The notes under the pieces were generated by a model. The model saw only the letters and a list, made by a program, of their open reading frames with translations. It searched no databases and was not told where the DNA came from. This document shows positions 12,123 to 21,600 of a DNA stretch of 64,000 nt, one piece after another. Origin of the DNA: Streptomyces sp. RKAG290 (GTDB lineage Bacteria > Actinomycetota > Actinomycetes > Streptomycetales > Streptomycetaceae); contig NZ_JAJOZC010000001.1 in NCBI RefSeq assembly GCF_023701695.1, positions 1,426,001 through 1,490,000 of the forward strand. Reading direction: 5' to 3'. How positions within the stretch are numbered: position 1 is the stretch's first letter; each line of letters begins with the position of its first letter. Made by a program: the position numbers and the translations under genes.

Positions 12123-12356
12123 ATGGGCACGCAGGCGGAGAAGGACGAGCTGTACGCACTCGACATCTCGGGGGTGGAATGGCTGAGTGCGCCCGGGACC
12201 GAGGAGGCCGAGGAGCGCGTCGAGATCGCGCATCTGCCGGACGGGGCCGTGGCGATGAGGTCGTCGCTGGATCCGGGGACGGTGCTGCGGTACACCGAGG
12301 CCGAGTGGCGTGCGTTCGTACTCGGCGCCCGGGACGGCGAGTTCGACCTGACGTAA
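12123..12356 (+). CDS. DUF397 family protein
   Basis: A small, acidic, probably cytoplasmic 77-residue protein. The pattern ISGVEWLSAPG, then AVAMRSSLDPGTVLRYTEAEW and FVLGARDGEFDL, is the DUF397 arrangement seen in many Streptomyces proteins, often beside XRE-type regulators; no such regulator is adjacent here. The ATG at 12123 has AGAGGA about 10 nt upstream. It follows eccC on the same strand by about 150 nt and is convergent with esxA. A link to T7SS is suggested by position only. Confidence 0.85.
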   Translation: MGTQAEKDELYALDISGVEWLSAPGTEEAEERVEIAHLPDGAVAMRSSLDPGTVLRYTEAEWRAFVLGARDGEFDLT

Positions 12357-12379
12357 CGGGTGACGGGGCGGTACGCGCG

Positions 12380-12407
12380 GAGGGCACGTTCGGGTGAACG
12401 TGCCCTC
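12380..12407. terminator. Bidirectional hairpin terminator between the DUF397 gene and esxA
   Basis: A perfect 12-bp stem (GAGGGCACGTTC at 12380-12391, complement at 12396-12407) with a GGGT tetraloop lies in the 66-bp gap between two convergent genes. Confidence 0.85.
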
Positions 12408-12422
12408 TGTCGTGTCCGGCTG

Positions 12423-12728
12423 TCAGTACGCCTCGGTGAACAGGCGCGAGGACTTGATGTCCGTGGAACGGTAGTGGTCCTTGCCGGACTCGACGATCTT
12501 CGCGACCTGCTCCAGGCGGCTCTTCATGTCCTCGGCCCGGCCCCGGTACTTGTGCTGGAGCGTGACGTACTCCCGGTGGGCCTCGCCGTCCCAGGTGTCG
12601 GTGACGACCTTGAGTGCGGTGTCCATCTCCTCGAGGTCGCGGCAGATGTTCTGCGACACCACGCGGATGCGGTTCGCCATCTCCTGGACGCTCTCGTACC
12701 TGACCTTGGTGTGCGGGTCGTGACCCAT
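12423..12728 (-). CDS. esxA: WXG100 family T7SS substrate (EsxA-like)
   Basis: A 101-residue helical-hairpin protein of WXG100 type. The turn motif is W46-D47-G48 (VVTDTWDGEA) and a C-terminal secretion signal YxxxD is present at residues 86-90 (YRSTD). WXG100 proteins are exported as four-helix dimers by EccC. It lies 49 nt after the esxB-like gene on the same strand and is probably cotranscribed with it. No signal peptide is present, as expected. In mycobacteria the YxxxD/E signal usually sits on the EsxB/CFP-10 partner, so A/B naming across phyla is only by convention. Confidence 0.95.
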   Translation of the reverse strand: MGHDPHTKVRYESVQEMANRIRVVSQNICRDLEEMDTALKVVTDTWDGEAHREYVTLQHKYRGRAEDMKSRLEQVAKIVESGKDHYRSTDIKSSRLFTEAY

Positions 12729-12777
12729 CCGGCTTCTCCTCTTGCTCGCTGTGGCGGAAAGTGTGCGGCGGCGCGGC

Positions 12778-13128
12778 TCAGACGCCGTTCAGCCCGGAGG
12801 TGTTGCCGGCCGTGGCCGGCTCCTTCACGGCGTTGAAGGCCGCGCGGACCTCCTCGTCGTTGGCGTTGCTGAGGTTCCTGGTGCTGCCCACGGCGTGGTG
12901 CAGCACGTTCAGGAGGCGGCGGATCCCGTCGTGGTCCTCGTTGATCACGAGCTGTGCGGAGGTGAACCCCGAGGCGCCGACACCGGTCCACCCCGCTCCG
13001 GCCGTCGCGAGGATGTCCGCCAGTTCCCTGGACTGCCTGGACACTGCCTCGGCAGTGTTGATGATCTTGTTCTTCGCCTGGACGATCGGTTCGTCGGCAA
13101 GTGCGAAACCGCCTGCGGGGTTGGTCAT
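12778..13128 (-). CDS. esxB: WXG100 family T7SS substrate (EsxB-like)
   Basis: A 116-residue WXG100-type protein with the turn motif W47-T48-G49 (ATAGAGWTGVG) between two predicted helices and a flexible Gly/Asn/Ser-rich tail. No YxxxD/E motif is seen at its C-terminus, so the adjacent EsxA-like partner probably carries the export signal for the heterodimer. It is the first gene of the esxBA pair, with a plausible promoter about 75 nt upstream. The mycP stop lies 140 nt upstream. Confidence 0.93.
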   Translation of the reverse strand: MTNPAGGFALADEPIVQAKNKIINTAEAVSRQSRELADILATAGAGWTGVGASGFTSAQLVINEDHDGIRRLLNVLHHAVGSTRNLSNANDEEVRAAFNAVKEPATAGNTSGLNGV

Positions 13129-13204
13129 CCGGAGGTCCTGTCTCTCGGTTCACGGACCTGCCCGCCGAACGCGGCCAGGTATCCGGTACGTGAAGTCCCT
13201 TATT

Positions 13205-13233
13205 ACCCTAGCCATTTCACCATCTCTCCCCAA
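13205..13233 (-). promoter_or_regulatory. Predicted promoter of esxBA
   Basis: On the minus strand, TTGGGG (13233-13228) is followed after exactly 17 nt by TAGGGT (13210-13205). This resembles the TTGACN and TAGNNT elements used by the principal Streptomyces sigma factor. It predicts a leader of roughly 70 nt before esxB and lets esxBA be expressed independently of eccB-mycP. Confidence 0.5.
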
Positions 13234-13268
13234 CTGCGGCTTTTGCACGAAAAGCTGCGCTCAGCGCC

Positions 13269-14492
13269 TCACCGCGTGCGCGGAGCGCGCCGCCGGCGGA
13301 CGTCGCGCAGGACGGTCGCGGTGCCGGCGACCACGCCGACGAGCACGGCGGCCGCGGCAAGCGCGTAGGTCGCGTACCGCTTGTCGCGTTCCTGCGGGGA
13401 CCCCGGCATCTCCAGCTTCGCCGGCCGGGGTGCCTGGGCCCCGGCGGGCGGCGGGTCCGGGTGGGGCGCGTCCTGCGGTTCGTCGTCGCCGGACAGCGCA
13501 CGCACCGGGTCGACCACGCCCCAGCCGACGAAGTCGTCGTGGCCGTTGACCGAGCGTTCGGCGGTCTGCTCGATCCGGGCGACGATCTGCGCCGCCGTCC
13601 AGTGCGGGTACTTGGCGCGCAGCAGCGCGGCGACCCCCGTCACGTAGGGCGCGGAGAAGCTGGTGCCGTTGTCGGTGCACTGGCCGTTGCCGGGGACGGT
13701 GGAGACGATGTCGACGCCCGGTGCGGCCACCCCGACGAACTCCCCGGCCTGCGAGAAGGGGGCGCGTTCGTTGTTGCGGTCGGACGCGGCGACGGCGAGG
13801 ACACCGTCGAACGCGGCGGGGTAGGTGCGCCTGCGCCGGCCGTCCAGGCCGTCGTTGCCCGCGGAGGCCACCACCACGATGTCCCTGGCGACGGCCCTGG
13901 CCACCGCCCGGCCCAGCACGGAGTCGTCCGCCAGCGGCCTGGTGGTGTCCTGGGAGATGTTGATGACGTCGGCGCCCTTGGCGATCGCGTGGCCGATCGC
14001 GGCGGCCATCGTGGTGTCCTTGCCGCTGTTCCGCTCGTCGTTCTGGCGGATCGGGATGACGGTGGCCGCGGGGGCCAGGCCGACGAATCCGGTGCCCCTG
14101 CGCGGGCGGGCGGCGATGATGCCCGCCACCTTGGTGCCGTGGCCGACCTCGTCGACGGTGCCGTCACTCCCCCCGCCCGGCAGGTAGTCGGCGCCCGCGG
14201 AGGCGTCGACGGCCGAGGTGAGCTGCGGGTTGGTGTCGTCCACCCCGGTGTCGATGACGGCGACGCGGACGCCCTTGCCCCTGGTGTCCTGCCACAGCTC
14301 GTCCAGCAGCACGCGCTGCAGCGACCAGGGACGGCCCTCGAACTGCTTCTTCATCGGGAAGGTGCATACGCCGCCGCCGTCTATGCCGAGGTCGCCCCGG
14401 CCCGGCACGGCGTACGCGGCCTGTGGCCCCGCGAGCGCGGCCAGAGCGGCCGCGGCGGCCACCGCCGGCAGGACCGTCCTGCGGTACGGCAT
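13269..14492 (-). CDS. mycP: Type VII secretion-associated mycosin (S8 serine protease)
   Basis: A 407-residue membrane-anchored subtilase. Residues 1-28 form a Sec-type signal peptide (ending AAYA). The catalytic triad is intact: D81 (VAVIDTGVDD), H118 (VGHGTKVAG) and S278 (NGTSFSAP). C43 and C272 match the disulfide-type cysteines of mycosins. A Pro-rich linker leads to a C-terminal membrane helix (about 378-400) with a basic cytoplasmic tail. The start at ATG 14492 has GGGGGA upstream and places the signal peptide at the N-terminus. It lies 57 nt after eccB and is probably in the same transcript. Mycosins stabilise the ESX membrane complex. Confidence 0.95.
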   Translation of the reverse strand: MPYRRTVLPAVAAAAALAALAGPQAAYAVPGRGDLGIDGGGVCTFPMKKQFEGRPWSLQRVLLDELWQDTRGKGVRVAVIDTGVDDTNPQLTSAVDASAGADYLPGGGSDGTVDEVGHGTKVAGIIAARPRRGTGFVGLAPAATVIPIRQNDERNSGKDTTMAAAIGHAIAKGADVINISQDTTRPLADDSVLGRAVARAVARDIVVVASAGNDGLDGRRRRTYPAAFDGVLAVAASDRNNERAPFSQAGEFVGVAAPGVDIVSTVPGNGQCTDNGTSFSAPYVTGVAALLRAKYPHWTAAQIVARIEQTAERSVNGHDDFVGWGVVDPVRALSGDDEPQDAPHPDPPPAGAQAPRPAKLEMPGSPQERDKRYATYALAAAAVLVGVVAGTATVLRDVRRRRAPRTR

Positions 14493-14549
14493 CGTCCTGA
14501 TCCCCCGTGCTCCTGTGTCGCTGATCCGTTGCCGCACGCCCGGGCCCCT

Positions 14550-16100
14550 TCAGGAACCCTGGGGCCGGCGGGCGCTGTTGGTGTCGAGCCGGGGGCCCTT
14601 GGACAGGAAGTCCGACCACTCGATCGGCACGAGGGCGGGCGTCACCTTCCCGTATCCGAGCCGGATCTGCGCCTGGCTCGGTTCGGGGCGCCCGTCCGGC
14701 CCGTCCGCCGTGGAGCCCGCGCCGATGCCGGAGCGGTCCGCGTCACTGTCGCCGTTCGCCTGAACCGCGTACCGCAGTCCGGTGTCCGTCACCAGGAAGA
14801 GTGATCCGTCCGGGCTGGTCTGCCGGCCCCGGACCTGGGTGTAGAGCAGCCCGCTGCCCGGGGTGACGTACGTGCTCGTGCCGCCGGCTCCGACGGGGGC
14901 GGGGTACGCGGGGCCCGCCCAGGTGCTCAGTGTCGTACGGCCCCTGCCGTCCGCGCCGCGCAGCACGTTGCAAACGGTGTCCCGGCCGGAGCCGCCGGCC
15001 TCGGTGGCGTTGACCCGGTCGGCCCGGTGCGCGGGCCAGTGCGCGGCCTGGCCGGTGAAGGGCGCGGGGTCGGGCACGAAGTCCTGGAGGCCCACGGCGC
15101 GCGCTTGGCCTTTCAGGTCGAGGCCGGCCGTCTGCGGGGAGTTGATCAGCAGCCAGGCGGTGAACTCGGAGACCGGCCGGACCGTGCCGTCGAGGACGAC
15201 GAAGTACGCGGTGCCCTCGCCGTTGCGGGTCCGCAGCACCATGCCGATCCGGTTCTCCTGCGCGGAGAGCCGCCCTTCGGCGTGCGCCGGCGCGCCGGGT
15301 TCGCCGGGGATCCAGGGGAAGGCGATCGGGCTGCCGTCGTGCAGGGTGGCCAGCCAGTCGCCGGTGACGGGCTGCGGCTGTGCGCTGCCGACGAGGGCGC
15401 TGGTCAGGTGGCCCAGATCGGCAGCGGTCTCGTCGATGCGGTACTTGGTGCCGCGGGCGTCGACGAGGTAGCGGGTGCGGTCCTGACCACGCACGTAGAG
15501 CATCTGACCGCCGGTGAGCCTGTTCGGGCCCTCCGTCAGCGCGTTGTCCCGTGCGGCGAGCACGAAGGCGGCCTTCTGCACGGTGTTGCCCTTGCCGCCC
15601 GGCTGCACGCACACGGCCCACCGCTTGGCGGTGCCCGCGTCCTCGGCCTCGGGCAGCCGGTCGGGGGCGTACGGAATGCCGAGGACCGGGCCGCGCGGCG
15701 GCTTCCCCGCGTCCAGGATGTCGTCCGCGACCTGCACGACGTCGTCGTTCTGCGGCGTGAGCAGCAGCCTGGCCGACGCGAGGTTGAGCACGGGGTGCAA
15801 CAGGTTCCTGCCGTCCCGGCCGCTGCCGGTGGTGAGCACCACGTAGCGGGTGGTCGACTTCTTGCCGACGATCACGTGGGCGGCGGGGCGGTCCCAGTCC
15901 TTGGGGGCGGTCGGCCTGAACATGCCGACGGCGCCGAACCCCGCGAGGATCAGTGCGCCGGCGACGATGCTCGGCAGGACGGCGCGCAGCGGGCGGGGGG
16001 CGCCCTCGTCGGAACCGTGGGGCGAGGACCGGAGAAATGCCGCCACCGTGCACCTCTTCGCAAATGTGTACGCGTTGAGCTCGTCCCGCCGCGATGTCAT
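14550..16100 (-). CDS. eccB: Type VII secretion protein EccB
   Basis: A 516-residue single-pass membrane ATPase-type component of the ESX core complex. Starting at ATG 16100 the protein reads MTSRRDELNAYTFAKRC, the highly conserved EccB N-terminus. One membrane helix is at about residues 45-68 (LRAVLPSIVAGALILAGFG), followed by a large extracytoplasmic domain with Cys residues and repeated beta segments. eccB is the first gene of the minus-strand eccB-mycP unit and is divergent from eccE, with 228 nt between the starts that must hold both promoters. Confidence 0.95.
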   Translation of the reverse strand: MTSRRDELNAYTFAKRCTVAAFLRSSPHGSDEGAPRPLRAVLPSIVAGALILAGFGAVGMFRPTAPKDWDRPAAHVIVGKKSTTRYVVLTTGSGRDGRNLLHPVLNLASARLLLTPQNDDVVQVADDILDAGKPPRGPVLGIPYAPDRLPEAEDAGTAKRWAVCVQPGGKGNTVQKAAFVLAARDNALTEGPNRLTGGQMLYVRGQDRTRYLVDARGTKYRIDETAADLGHLTSALVGSAQPQPVTGDWLATLHDGSPIAFPWIPGEPGAPAHAEGRLSAQENRIGMVLRTRNGEGTAYFVVLDGTVRPVSEFTAWLLINSPQTAGLDLKGQARAVGLQDFVPDPAPFTGQAAHWPAHRADRVNATEAGGSGRDTVCNVLRGADGRGRTTLSTWAGPAYPAPVGAGGTSTYVTPGSGLLYTQVRGRQTSPDGSLFLVTDTGLRYAVQANGDSDADRSGIGAGSTADGPDGRPEPSQAQIRLGYGKVTPALVPIEWSDFLSKGPRLDTNSARRPQGS

Positions 16101-16328
16101 GAGTCCGTCCGTCTCCCGTGCTCTCCCCGCGCGGCACCACGAGTGACCGCATCCGACGCCCCGCACCGGGTCCTTGCCGCCGGACCCGGGGTGCCGGACC
16201 GGCCCCTAACTATGCCTGCCGGCCGTGGGGGCCGCGGGCCGGGTAGGGTGATCCAGCCGCCGCAGCCCTCGGCGGAAGAGGCGTGGCACGGGCCGAGTTG
16301 GGCCCGGATGAACGGGGAGAATGCCGCG

Positions 16329-17657
16329 ATGATGGCTTCCGTGACGCGGACACCTCCGGCCGGAAACGTACCGCCCCCGGGATCCCCCCGGGCCGGTGCA
16401 GCCGTCGCCGGGCACGGCGGTCCGCCCCGTGCCGCCGGCCCGCGCAGGCCGGGTGGCGCGCGAGTGGCACGGTTCGGACCGTTTCGATTGCAACAACTCG
16501 TGCTGTTCGAGATCGCCGCCGCCCTGCTGCTCAGCGCCTGGGTCGTCGATCCCCTGCTGCTGGCCCCCGCCGGTGCGGTGGCCGCGGCGCTGGTGCTGCT
16601 CGCCGTGGTGCGCCGGCAGCGCCGTTCGCTTCCCGAGTGGCTGGGTACCGCCTTCGCGCTGCGGGCCCGTAACCGCGGCGCCGCGTCGACGGTGCCGCCC
16701 GCGGGCACCGAGCCGGGCCTCGCACCCGCGGTCGAGTGCGAACCGGCCCTGCGCACGCACTCGTTCAGCGACCGCGACCGGCGGCCGGTCGGCATGATCG
16801 GCGACGGTACGTATCTGACGGCCGTCCTGCGCATCGAGTCGGACGCCTCGGCGCTGCGGCCCGACCGCTCCGCGCGGCCGCTGCCGCTGATGCTGGTCAA
16901 GGACGCCCTCGACGTCGACGGCATCCGGCTCGAATCGGCGCAGATCGTGCAGCACACCCAGCCAGCCCCCGCCCCGCATCTGCCGGAGCAGTCCCTCGCG
17001 GCACGCAACTACGCGCCCCTGCAGGCGCGGACGGGCTCCCCGGCGGTCCGCATCACGTGGATCGCACTGAAGCTGGACCCCGAGCTCTGCCCGGAGGCCG
17101 TACGCGCGCGCGGCGGCGGGCTCATCGGTACGCAGAAGTGTCTGGTGCGCACGGCCGACCAGCTGGCCGGGAGACTGACCGGGGCGGGGTTTCGCGCGAC
17201 GGTGCTGACGGAGCCGGAGATCCACTCGGCGATCGCCACGTCGGCCTGTGCCGCCCCGTCGGCCATGGCGAGGGCAGGCCGGTCCGTTACGCCCGTCCGC
17301 CGCACCCGCGAGACGTCGCGCACCTGGTGGTGCGACGACCGGCGGCACACCACCTACTGGGTGCGCCGCTGGCCGCAGTTCGGCGGTGGCGGTGCGCCGA
17401 TGCCGCAGCTCGTCGCGCTGCTCACCTCGGTCCCGGCGCTGGCCACGACGTTCAGCCTCACGCTGGGCCACGGCGCCCGGCAGGAGGTCTCGGTCGCCGG
17501 ACACATCCGGATCACCGGCCGCAGCGACGAGGAACTACTGTCCGCCAGACACGAGTTGGAGCGGACGGCCCGCGGGGTGAAGACCTCGTTGGTGCGGCTG
17601 GACCGCGAGCAGCTGCCCGGGGTGCTCGCCACGCTGCCACTCGGGGGTACCCGCTGA
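16329..17657 (+). CDS. eccE: Type VII secretion protein EccE
   Basis: A 442-residue membrane component. After a Pro/Gly-rich N-terminus there are two membrane helices at about residues 60-95 (LQQLVLFEIAAALLLSAW and LLLAPAGAVAAALVLLAVV), followed by a soluble domain typical of EccE. The start at 16329 (tandem ATG ATG) has GGGGAG about 9 nt upstream; an in-frame ATG at 16308 is possible. The stop overlaps the next start (TGATG), implying coupled translation with the gene at 17657. Family resemblance is moderate, as EccE is the least conserved core subunit, but the context supports the call. Confidence 0.88.
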   Translation: MMASVTRTPPAGNVPPPGSPRAGAAVAGHGGPPRAAGPRRPGGARVARFGPFRLQQLVLFEIAAALLLSAWVVDPLLLAPAGAVAAALVLLAVVRRQRRSLPEWLGTAFALRARNRGAASTVPPAGTEPGLAPAVECEPALRTHSFSDRDRRPVGMIGDGTYLTAVLRIESDASALRPDRSARPLPLMLVKDALDVDGIRLESAQIVQHTQPAPAPHLPEQSLAARNYAPLQARTGSPAVRITWIALKLDPELCPEAVRARGGGLIGTQKCLVRTADQLAGRLTGAGFRATVLTEPEIHSAIATSACAAPSAMARAGRSVTPVRRTRETSRTWWCDDRRHTTYWVRRWPQFGGGGAPMPQLVALLTSVPALATTFSLTLGHGARQEVSVAGHIRITGRSDEELLSARHELERTARGVKTSLVRLDREQLPGVLATLPLGGTR

Positions 17658-18379
17658 TGTCCGTACGCGCGCGTGGCCGAGGGCGGCTGGGATTCGGGCT
17701 GCTCGGCCCGCGCCGGACCTGGCACTCCGTCCGGCCCGAGCAGCTGGCGTCACTTGCCGTGCCGGTCGGCGACGACGGCGTGGTGATCGGCGTGGACGGT
17801 GACGGCCGCCCTGCCGTGATCGGCATCAACCGGCCCACGCCGTACGACGTCACCCTGATCGGCGGGCTGTGGACGGCTCAGGTGCTCGCGCTGCGGGCGG
17901 CGGCGACCGGCGCCCGGATCGTGGTCGAGACCGGGCGGGCGCACGCCTGGACGAAGCTGGCGCAGGCCGCGGGCGCCGGGCAGCCGTGCGTCTCGCTGCA
18001 CGACGTGGGGCGGGTGCCGGCGCAGGGCCCTTCGGCCGGCTCGCCGGTGGTCGTGGTGCGGGACTGCGGCATGAGGCCACCGCGCGGGCGGGTGGCGTCC
18101 GGGCCGTGGCAGTCGGTGGTGACGCTGCTGCCGTATCTGAGCCCGGTGGCACCCGGGTTGCTGGAGAAATCATCACTGGTCGGCATCCAACGGGTATCTC
18201 CCGACGAAGCGGCACAGATCGGGCAGCTCATGCACCTGCCGGCCGATGCGGCGCGGACGCTGTCCACCCTCACGGACGGTGTCACCCTCTGGTGCACGCG
18301 GCGGGACCGGCGGTTCGTGATGACCAGCGCGACCGACGCGGAATCGGGACTGCTGGGGAGCGCACGGCGGATGGACTGA
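17657..18379 (+). CDS. Conserved T7SS-locus protein of unknown function
   Basis: A 240-residue soluble protein with no signal peptide or membrane helix. It is rich in beta-forming segments (LASLAVPVGDDGVVIGVD; YDVTLIGGLWTAQVLALRAA; SPVVVVRDCGMRP) that alternate like an NTP-binding fold, but no Walker A is present. Its ATG overlaps the eccE TGA, so it is translationally coupled to a core translocon subunit and is likely a cytoplasmic accessory of the secretion system. No product family could be named. Confidence 0.75.
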   Translation: MSVRARGRGRLGFGLLGPRRTWHSVRPEQLASLAVPVGDDGVVIGVDGDGRPAVIGINRPTPYDVTLIGGLWTAQVLALRAAATGARIVVETGRAHAWTKLAQAAGAGQPCVSLHDVGRVPAQGPSAGSPVVVVRDCGMRPPRGRVASGPWQSVVTLLPYLSPVAPGLLEKSSLVGIQRVSPDEAAQIGQLMHLPADAARTLSTLTDGVTLWCTRRDRRFVMTSATDAESGLLGSARRMD

Positions 18380-18687
18380 CGGCGCGGGGGACGTGTGCGA
18401 AATGTTCAGGTTTCCCTGCGTAGATGTACGCGTTTGACCGCTTTACCCTTCACTCCCTGCCGTACTCAGTCCACTTGGGGGCAGTACGTGACGTACGGGA
18501 CAGTGCCCGCGGTGCCGTACGGCCTGCCGTACCGAGCCCGATGGCGATTAGGGTGGGTCCGGGCGCGGCAGAAGACCTGCGGGCAGGCAACGCGCGTCCC
18601 AGGGGGAGAGCCGGGCGGTTCGCACTACGGGAACGGTCGCCCCCACCCACCACGGCACAAGGGTGCTCGACCACACCAGGAGGCAAA
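18380..18687 (+). other. 308-bp gene-free leader upstream of the EspI-like gene
   Basis: No credible gene is present. A TAGGGT hexamer at 18549-18554 is a possible -10 element, without a convincing -35 partner. Several GTAC-containing repeats occur between 18485 and 18531 (GCCGTACGGCCTGCCGTAC and similar), which could be a regulator site. The strong AGGAGG ribosome-binding site for the next gene is at 18678-18683. Confidence 0.4.
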
Positions 18688-21600
18688 GTGAACGGCGATC
18701 GGGACGAGATGCGCGGTGGCTGGAACGAGCCCGTCGACGAGTCGTCCGACGCGGAGCCCGCCGAGATGACGGGTGAGTTCACCATCGACTACACCCCGCC
18801 CGCCTGGTACACGCAGAATGCGCCGGGCGACTCCTCGGGCGGCGCCGGAACGCACCTGGCCCCGCCCCCACCGCCCAGCGGCGCACCGGTGTCCGTACCC
18901 GGGCTGCCGGCCGGTGGCGGTTTCGAACCCAGCTGGGCACCGGAGCCGCCCGCCCCGGCTCCGAATCCCCCGGTGCCGCCCGTTCACACCGCTTCGGGCA
19001 GCTCCTCCTCCCCGGCAGCCGACGCGTCGGACCCGTCGGGTGCGCCGGATCCGTTCGGCAGCGGCGACGTGGAGAGCGGCGCGACGATGCGGTTCTCGTC
19101 CGCCGCGCTGAAGCGGGAGATCGCCGAGCGGGAGGCCGCCGCCAGGGCCGCGAGCGCTCCGGACCCGGCATCGGGCGCCGGTTCCGCCGGAGGTGCCGCC
19201 GCAGACTCGGTCGCGGAGGCGGCTGACGCCGGCGCGGGAGCGAAGACGGACAGGGACGCGGCCACGGACCCGGCGCAGGACGGCCCCGGGGATTCCCCAG
19301 TGGCCCATGGGCCCGGCTCGGTCCCGGCTCCGTCCGACGCTGTGTCGGCAGACGCGGTCCCCGCCGACCCGGTTTCCGCGGATGCGGCGCCGTCCGATGC
19401 CGCATCCGCGGAATCGGGCGAGGCCGACGGCGCTGCCGCCGCCGACGGCTCCCCGGTCGACAAGGCGGTGTCCGACGCGCCGACCGGTGCCGGCTCCGGC
19501 AGCACCCCGCAGGCCGACGAGCCAGCCGACTCCGTGCCCTCGGACGCCGTCGCGGACGGGGCTCCCCTCGACGCACCGTCCGGCAACGCACCGCGCGACG
19601 CGGCGCCGGCGCCCTGGACGCCCGCGCCGCCGCAGGGCGGACTGCCGCCGCTGCCGCCCGCCTTCCAGCCCGCGGCGCCGCAGCCCGCCGCGCCGCAGCC
19701 GGCATCGCAGTGGGCCGGGCGGCCCCCGGCGAACGAGACGCCGGGCGGCTACGGCTTCCCGCAGACCCCGCCGGCCCCGACGCCGCAGAGCCCGCAGCCC
19801 CCCGCGTTCCCGCAGCCTCCGGCGGCGCAGCAGCCCCAGCCGGGAGCCCCCGCGCCGCAGGCCGGTTACGGCTTCCCGCAGCCTCCCGCGCTCCCGCAGC
19901 AGGCCCAGCCGGTGGCCCCCGCGCCCCAGGCGGGCTACGGCTTCCCGCAGCCCCCGGCACCGCACCAGCCCCAGCCCGGAGCCCCCGCGCCGCAGGCCGG
20001 TTACGGCTTCCCGCAGCCCCCGGCACCGCAGCAGGCCCTGCCGGGAGCCCCGGTGCCGCACCAGCCCCAGCCCGGAGCCCCGCTGCCGCAGCCCGCGCCG
20101 CAGGCACCCCAGCCGCAGCAGGCATCGCCGGCGCCGCAGTGGCCCGGGCAGCAGCAGAGCGCCGCGCTGCCGCCGGCCGCGCCGCAGCCCCCGCAGGGCG
20201 GTTACGGGTTCCCGCAGGGCGCCCAGCCGCCGGCCCAGGGCACGCCCAACCTGCCCGCGCAGGTCTCCCCGCAGCAGCAGCCGCAGCAGCAACTGCCGCC
20301 GCAGGCACCGCCCGTCGACCCGCGTGCCGGCGCCGCCTGGCCCACGCCGGTCACCCACGACCAGCGCGAGCGTTCGGTGCCGGGTGCCCCGCTCGGTTAC
20401 ACGGCCGCCGTGGAGCTCTCCTCCGACCGGCTGGTCCGGGGCAAGCAGAAGGCGAAGAGCAGCCGCACCCCGTCCGCCGCCTCCCGCTTCAAGCTGGGCG
20501 GCAAGAAGGACGAGATCGAGCGGCAGCGCAAGCTCGAACTGATCCGCACCCCGGTGCTCTCCTGCTACCGGATCGCGGTGATCAGCCTCAAGGGCGGCGT
20601 GGGCAAGACCACGACGACCACCGCGCTCGGCTCCACCCTGGCCACCGAACGGCAGGACAAGATCCTCGCCATCGACGCCAACCCGGACGCCGGCACACTC
20701 GGCCGCCGGGTCCGGCGGGAGACCGGGGCGACCATCCGCGACCTGGTCCACGCGATCCCGCACCTCAACTCGTACATGGACATCCGGCGGTTCACCTCGC
20801 AGGCGCCCTCCGGTCTGGAGATCATCGCCAACGACGTGGACCCGGCCGTCTCGACCACGTTCAACGACGAGGACTACCGGCGCGCGATCGAGGTGCTGGG
20901 CAAGCAGTACCCGATCATCCTCACCGACTCCGGCACCGGTCTCCTCTACAGCGCGATGCGCGGCGTGCTGGACCTCGCCGACCAGCTGATCATCATCTCG
21001 ACGCCTTCGGTCGACGGCGCGTCAAGTGCCTCCACCACGCTGGACTGGCTGTCCGCGCACGGATACGCGGACCTGGTGCAGCGGTCCCTCACGGTCATCT
21101 CCGGAGTCCGCGAGACCGGAAAGATGATCAAGGTCGACGACATCGTGCAGCACTTCGAGACGCGCTGCCGCGGCGTGGTCGTCGTGCCGTTCGACGAGCA
21201 CCTGTCGGCGGGCGCCGAGGTCGACCTCGACATGATGCGTCCGAAGACCCGGGAGGCGTACTTCCACCTCTCCGCCCTCGTCGCCGAGGACTTCGCGCGC
21301 GCCCAGCAGCAGCAGGGGCTGTGGACGTCGGACGGCAGCAACCAGCCGCCGCAGTACGCCCCGCCGATGCCCGGGCAGCAGCAGGCACCCGGCCACCACA
21401 TGCCCGGACAGCAGCCCTACGCACCCCAGCAGCCCCACCAGCCGGGTCAGCCGTATCCGCCCCAGCAGCCCCAGCACCCGGGGCAGCCGTACCCGCCCCA
21501 GCAGCCCCAACAGCCCTACGGGGGCCAGCAGCAGCCCTACCCCCCGCAGCCGGGCCCCGGTGCCGGGCAGAGCTGGCAGCAGTCGCCGCCCTCGCAGGCC

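Noticed and set aside
19747..20217. CRISPR-like array
   Set aside because: The spaced repeats are in-frame codons for GYGFPQ within a coding gene and the spacers are themselves similar Pro/Gln codons.
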